Of a stretch of DNA of 8,831 nt, positions 5,909 through 8,831 are shown piece by piece; position 1 is the stretch's first letter, and the number at the start of each line of letters is the position of its first letter. Both the position numbers and the translations under genes were made by a program. The DNA comes from Spirochaetia bacterium (GTDB lineage: Bacteria > Spirochaetota > Leptospiria > Leptospirales > Leptonemataceae), in assembly GCA_029880625.1 (NCBI GenBank), contig JAOUOA010000080.1, positions 1 through 8,831 of the forward strand. Reading direction: 5' to 3'. The notes under the pieces are model-generated. The model saw only the letters and a list, made by a program, of their open reading frames with translations, did not search any database and was not told the DNA's origin.

Positions 5909-8044
5909 TTAATGTACGATGGTTTCTTCTGATTTTTTAAGAAGATTCTGAATGCCGTCTGAAATCAGGGGTCTGTGGTAAAAATAGCCCTGGATTTTTC
6001 TGCAGTTCAGGCTGTTCAGAAACTGCAGCTGTCCGTCTGTCTCAACACCTTCTGCAATTACGTCAAGCCCCAGATTCCTGGCAAGCGAAATGATTGCCCG
6101 AACAATGGATACGCCTTCATTTCCTATATCGATATCATTGATAAACGACCTGTCGATTTTTAATATATCGAGAGGGAAGCGACGGATGTAGTTTAAAGAA
6201 GAGTAGCCTGTTCCAAAGTCGTCAATAGAAATGGAAATTCCCATTTCGCGGATCTGGTGAAGCCTGTCAATGATCGTTTCTACATCGTCCATTAAAATGC
6301 TTTCTGTAAGCTCCAGCTCCAGGTATTTTGGATTGAGTCCGCTTAAATTAAGAATGTTTTTTATTTCATCCAGGAATCCAGGATCTTTAAACTGCAGTCC
6401 GGATATATTTACTGCAATGGAAATGGGATTGTCCGGATATAAATCCTGCCATTGTTTATTGATGATGCATGCGTTTAATAATACCCAGTGTCCGATTTTT
6501 CCGATCAGTCCGATCTCTTCTGCAAGAGGAATGAAAGACTGGGGAGCCTTGATGCCCTGCTGGGGGTGATTCCAGCGGATCAGCGCTTCCGCCGATGTAA
6601 CTTTGTTTGACTGAGGATCAATCACAGGTTGGTATACAAGCATGAATTCGTTTTTTTCAAGAGCATTGCGAAGATCGTTTTCAAGATCCAGCCTTGTTTG
6701 TGCTCTTCGGTTCAGTTCGTCCGTATAGAACTGGAAATTATTTCTTCCCATGTCTTTCGCAAGGTACATGGCCATATCTGCATTTCGTAGAGTATTTTCC
6801 AGCTCCATTGCATCGTTCGGATACAAGGAAATTCCTATGCTTGCAGAAACATACAGATCTTTTCCCGCCAGATGAAACGGATGAGACATGGTTTTCAGTA
6901 TTTTATCCGCCACATTCTTTGCATGTTCTTCGCTTGAAATGTTGTTGACGACGATTACAAATTCATCGCCTCCGATGCGTCCGACAGTATCTTCGGCCCG
7001 AACGCAGGACTGGAGCCGCATGGAAACAAGCTTTAAAAGATCATCGCCGATATCGTGACCTAGAGTGTCATTGATGGTCTTGAATCTGTCAAGGTCGATG
7101 AAAAGAACCGCAAAAGATAGATCCATTTCTTTTGAAAACTCAATTTTATTTTCAATGAAATCGCAGAGCTGAACGCGGTTGGGAAGACCGGTCAGAGAGT
7201 CGTGGTAGGCCATAAATGCAATGGTTTTTTCAGCGTTTTTTCTTTCTGTAATGTCGCGCAATGTTGCAAAGATTGCCGGTTTATTATCCCAGTCGACAAT
7301 GCTCCAGGTGACGTCCATGGGACAGATGCTGCCGTCTTTTTTTTTCAGTCCCTGGGTTTCCAGAACGCTTCCGTAAATTTTAGTAGAGTCTTCGCTGTCA
7401 ATTTCGCTTCCGGTTTCCGGCGGCAGAAGTTCATTGTAGTTTTTTCCGATAATTTCAGAAGTTTCATAACCGAGAATTTCTTTGACAATATGATTGGTTC
7501 TGAGAATGCGCAGATTATCGGGATCAATGATGAACATTATGTCGGGGGAGTTCTCGAAGATAGAATAAAACTTTTCCGCTGTAGCTCGTTTTTTTGTTAA
7601 ATGAACGATAAATTTCTGCAGAAGCGTCTGAAGATGTTCATTGTTGTGAAGAAAAATCATGAATTCTTCATCTTCGGAGGGCGGCCCTGAGTTTTCGGAA
7701 AGGACAGCTATAATTGGAATGTTTACAAATTGTTCTGTGAGTTGCGAGAATGCATGAAGGGAAGCGGGACTGTCCTCTCTGTAATCAAAAATAAAGCAAT
7801 GATCGGAGAAATGATGCGGGTCCTGTTTTTTAGACAGAGACAGCGAATAGGAATCCTGATGGATATGATTTCCAGGAGTAAATTCTTTTAGCATTTCAAT
7901 GAATTTACTGGTTTCGCTTATCAATATAATTGTTTTATTTTCGAGCATAAAGTTTGCTTTATCAAATTTATGCCGGGCAGTATTTTCCTCAGCATAAATT
8001 TGGTTTCTTTTATTGTATCTTGAACAGCAGTCTGTTACAAGCAT
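5909..8044 (-). CDS. Receiver-like/PAS/GGDEF/EAL cyclic-di-GMP signalling protein
   Basis: A 711-aa cytosolic protein if started at 8044, or 679 aa from Met33 at 7948, which I prefer because a promoter lies inside the first codons. Domains (711-aa numbering): receiver-like (about 36-150) with Asp87 in FIFDYRED but no clear acidic pair or conserved Lys, so probably a pseudo-receiver; PAS (about 155-268) ending DITERKNAEK; GGDEF (about 275-440) with intact GGDEF at 358-362 and an inhibitory I-site RAED at 349-352; EAL (about 450-705) with E486-A-L, Asn546, ELTES (578-582), DDFGTGYSSL (608-617), Lys629, EGVET (665-669) and QGY. Both cyclase and phosphodiesterase motifs are complete, so it may make and degrade c-di-GMP, with PAS and receiver parts as inputs. 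No transmembrane helix or HAMP is seen. It converges on the siroheme cluster and diverges from xseB. Confidence 0.93.
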   Translation of the reverse strand: MLVTDCCSRYNKRNQIYAEENTARHKFDKANFMLENKTIILISETSKFIEMLKEFTPGNHIHQDSYSLSLSKKQDPHHFSDHCFIFDYREDSPASLHAFSQLTEQFVNIPIIAVLSENSGPPSEDEEFMIFLHNNEHLQTLLQKFIVHLTKKRATAEKFYSIFENSPDIMFIIDPDNLRILRTNHIVKEILGYETSEIIGKNYNELLPPETGSEIDSEDSTKIYGSVLETQGLKKKDGSICPMDVTWSIVDWDNKPAIFATLRDITERKNAEKTIAFMAYHDSLTGLPNRVQLCDFIENKIEFSKEMDLSFAVLFIDLDRFKTINDTLGHDIGDDLLKLVSMRLQSCVRAEDTVGRIGGDEFVIVVNNISSEEHAKNVADKILKTMSHPFHLAGKDLYVSASIGISLYPNDAMELENTLRNADMAMYLAKDMGRNNFQFYTDELNRRAQTRLDLENDLRNALEKNEFMLVYQPVIDPQSNKVTSAEALIRWNHPQQGIKAPQSFIPLAEEIGLIGKIGHWVLLNACIINKQWQDLYPDNPISIAVNISGLQFKDPGFLDEIKNILNLSGLNPKYLELELTESILMDDVETIIDRLHQIREMGISISIDDFGTGYSSLNYIRRFPLDILKIDRSFINDIDIGNEGVSIVRAIISLARNLGLDVIAEGVETDGQLQFLNSLNCRKIQGYFYHRPLISDGIQNLLKKSEETIVH
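8012..8040 (-). promoter_or_regulatory. Sigma-70-like promoter for the GGDEF-EAL gene
   Basis: Read on the minus strand: TTGTAA (8040-8035), exactly 17 bases, then TACAAT (8017-8012). Transcription would begin near 8005, after the ATG at 8044, which pushes translation to Met33 (ATG at 7948-7946) with a leader of about 57 bases. The AT-only block at 8045-8066 directly upstream of the -35 could act as an UP element. Neither candidate start codon has a good Shine-Dalgarno. Confidence 0.5.
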
Positions 8045-8066
8045 TTTTTAATATATTTATTAAAAA
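8045..8066. repeat. AT-only inverted repeat, 9-bp arms, 4-base centre
   Basis: TTTTTAATA (8045-8053) and TATTAAAAA (8058-8066) are perfect complements around TATT. The repeat sits immediately upstream of the predicted -35 of the GGDEF-EAL gene. Its composition suits an UP element or a site for an AT-binding regulator; as RNA it would be a weak stem. Confidence 0.5.
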
Positions 8067-8068
8067 TA

Positions 8069-8082
8069 CTATCCATTGATAG
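8069..8082. repeat. Short inverted repeat CTATC-CATT-GATAG
   Basis: A perfect 5-bp inverted repeat around CATT, three bases beyond the larger AT repeat and in the same divergent gap. It may be an operator half-site pair; it is short enough to be chance. Confidence 0.3.
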
Positions 8083-8119
8083 ATTGCTTCAAATGTTTAA
8101 ATTCCATCCCCCTTTTTAT

Positions 8120-8148
8120 TTGAGTTTTATGTTTTCCGGTTTGATTAT
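8120..8148 (+). promoter_or_regulatory. Candidate promoter for xseB and the methyltransferase gene
   Basis: TTGAGT (8120-8125), a 17-base spacer, then GATTAT (8143-8148). Each hexamer matches the sigma-70 consensus at four of six positions. Transcription would start near 8155 and leave a leader of about 88 bases before ATG 8243. This is the best pair in the 180-bp divergent gap, but it is weak. Confidence 0.28.
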
Positions 8149-8242
8149 CCAGCTTATGTCTTGATTCGACGGGATCATACGTAGTTTTACTGCAGTTTTT
8201 TCGGATGACTTCCTGAAGGATCATTTGATTTCTGGAAAAGAT

Positions 8243-8518
8243 ATGACCAGGAAAAAAGAACCGGGTTTTGAAGAAGCCATCGATGAACTGGAAGAAATCA
8301 CAAGAGCGCTTGAAAGCGGTGAGCTCAGTCTGGATGATTCTATCAAATCCTATGAAAAAGGCATGGAATTGAAGAAGCTCTGTCTTAATATCCTTGAAAA
8401 AGCAGAGAAAAAACTGGAATACCTTGAAAAAAGCAGTAATGATTCGCTTGAAAAGAAGTCATTGATTGACGAGGATTCTGAAACGTCTGACGGACTTTTT
8501 GACAGGGATGATGAATGA
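8243..8518 (+). CDS. xseB: Exodeoxyribonuclease VII small subunit (XseB)
   Basis: A 91-aa protein from ATG 8243 and the small, helical subunit of exonuclease VII. Several copies bind the XseA large subunit to form the cytosolic nuclease that degrades single-stranded DNA from both ends. The family signature is clear: FEEAIDELEEITRALESGELSLDDSIKSYEKGMELKKLC, then a second helix ILEKAEKKLEYLEK, forming the two-helix hairpin. The C-terminal 25 or so residues are an acidic, Ser/Asp-rich tail longer than usual. The frame is open to a TTG at 8225 that has its own AAGGA site at 8216-8220, which would add six residues. ATG 8243, with GGA at 8234-8236, better matches where family members begin. xseA is not in the window. 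The stop overlaps the next gene's start, indicating translational coupling. Confidence 0.9.
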   Translation: MTRKKEPGFEEAIDELEEITRALESGELSLDDSIKSYEKGMELKKLCLNILEKAEKKLEYLEKSSNDSLEKKSLIDEDSETSDGLFDRDDE

Positions 8519-8831
8519 AATAGCCGGAATTTCTCCGGAAAAATGGGTTCAGAACGGCTATTCTCTTGCTCACTACAGGAATAAGCCTGTTTTTATTCAC
8601 GGAGCGGTTCCCGGCGAAACGGTTTCTGTCCAAATTGTTAAAGATGTTTCGGGACATTCATTCGGTACTGTTTCTTACGTACAAATCCCTTCAGAGGAGC
8701 GGATCCATACCGAATGCAAAATCTTTCCTCTTTGCGGAGGCTGTTCTTTTCGCCATATTTCCTACGATAATGAAAAAAAAATTAAAAGGCAGCTTCTCTC
8801 AGAATTAAAATACCTTGAGGACTGCTTTCAA
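8508..8831 (+). CDS. TrmA/RlmD-type RNA (uracil-5-)-methyltransferase, N-terminal part
   Basis: Truncated by the window edge; about 107 residues are present. The frame is open from tandem ATGs at 8508 and 8511 to the last base. The first part resembles the TRAM RNA-binding domain: WVQNGYSLAHYRNKPVFIHGAVPGETV, with the GxxPGE turn, then SFGTVSYVQIPSEERI. Next comes the iron-sulfur motif Cys69-x5-Cys75-x2-Cys78 (CGGC, numbered from 8511), followed by SFRHISYDNEKKIKRQLL. This order is characteristic of RlmD/RlmCD-type enzymes, which use SAM to make 5-methyluridine in 23S rRNA or tRNA. The methyltransferase domain and a fourth cluster Cys lie beyond the window, so the target nucleotide cannot be assigned. 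The start overlaps the xseB stop by 8-11 bases, so the two genes are translationally coupled. Confidence 0.85.
   Translation, partial: MMNEIAGISPEKWVQNGYSLAHYRNKPVFIHGAVPGETVSVQIVKDVSGHSFGTVSYVQIPSEERIHTECKIFPLCGGCSFRHISYDNEKKIKRQLLSELKYLEDCFQ

Noticed and set aside
5872..5945. Terminator between the converging siroheme and GGDEF-EAL genes
   Set aside because: Only imperfect CCAG/CTGG pairing around 5887-5908 and an AT-rich TCTTCT/AGAAGA stem (5925-5945) inside the coding end were found; neither has a convincing stem plus U-tract.
7202..7600. 132-codon open frame on the plus strand
   Set aside because: It lies wholly antisense to the PAS/GGDEF coding region, whose protein motifs are unmistakable. 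It is cysteine- and phenylalanine-rich in the way of a reverse-strand shadow.
1..8831. CRISPR array, tRNA, rRNA, insertion sequence or phage attachment site
   Set aside because: No regularly spaced direct repeats, cloverleaf-like segments, transposase motifs or paired terminal repeats were seen on reading both strands.

Overview
The window looks like chromosomal DNA from a Gram-negative bacterium of moderate-to-low GC (low forties percent by eye). Exported proteins with Sec-type signals, one loose lipobox, and housekeeping genes such as xseB followed by a TrmA/RlmD-type methyltransferase would suit a Leptospira-like spirochaete. That assignment is an impression, not a demonstrated placement. 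No tRNA, rRNA, CRISPR array, transposase or phage gene is visible.

Layout. (1) Bases 138-3003, plus strand: three genes for exported proteins. They are a putative lipoprotein with a Rossmann/methyltransferase-like motif series, a YVTN/NHL-type beta-propeller protein 21 bp behind it, and a 211-aa secreted protein of unknown function. (2) Bases 3193-3960: a FabG-type short-chain dehydrogenase, preceded by a 189-bp gap that holds a hairpin and a perfect DnaA-box nonamer. (3) Bases 4077-5871, plus strand: a compact siroheme/sulfur cluster. It contains a single-domain rhodanese, a uroporphyrinogen-III C-methyltransferase (cobA/sumT type) broken by a two-base frameshift, and a CysG-N/Met8-type precorrin-2 dehydrogenase/ferrochelatase. 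(4) Bases 5909-7948 (or 8044), minus strand: a receiver-like/PAS/GGDEF/EAL cyclic-di-GMP protein whose catalytic motifs all look intact. (5) Bases 8243-8831, plus strand, divergent from (4): xseB, overlapping the start of a TrmA/RlmD-type RNA uracil methyltransferase that runs off the window.

How the genes work together. The clearest pathway is siroheme synthesis: two SAM-dependent methylations of uroporphyrinogen III by CobA, then dehydrogenation and iron insertion by the Met8-type protein. A rhodanese in the same apparent operon suggests a link to sulfur metabolism. The break in cobA would disable the pathway's first step unless it is a sequence error or is bypassed. The GGDEF-EAL gene seems to carry its own promoter, which lies inside the longest possible reading frame and argues for a shorter start.

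The best leads are the cobA frameshift at a CA repeat, the exported methyltransferase-like protein paired with a beta-propeller protein, and the structured divergent region between the GGDEF-EAL gene and xseB. I do not see clear evidence of a wholly new defence or mobile system.
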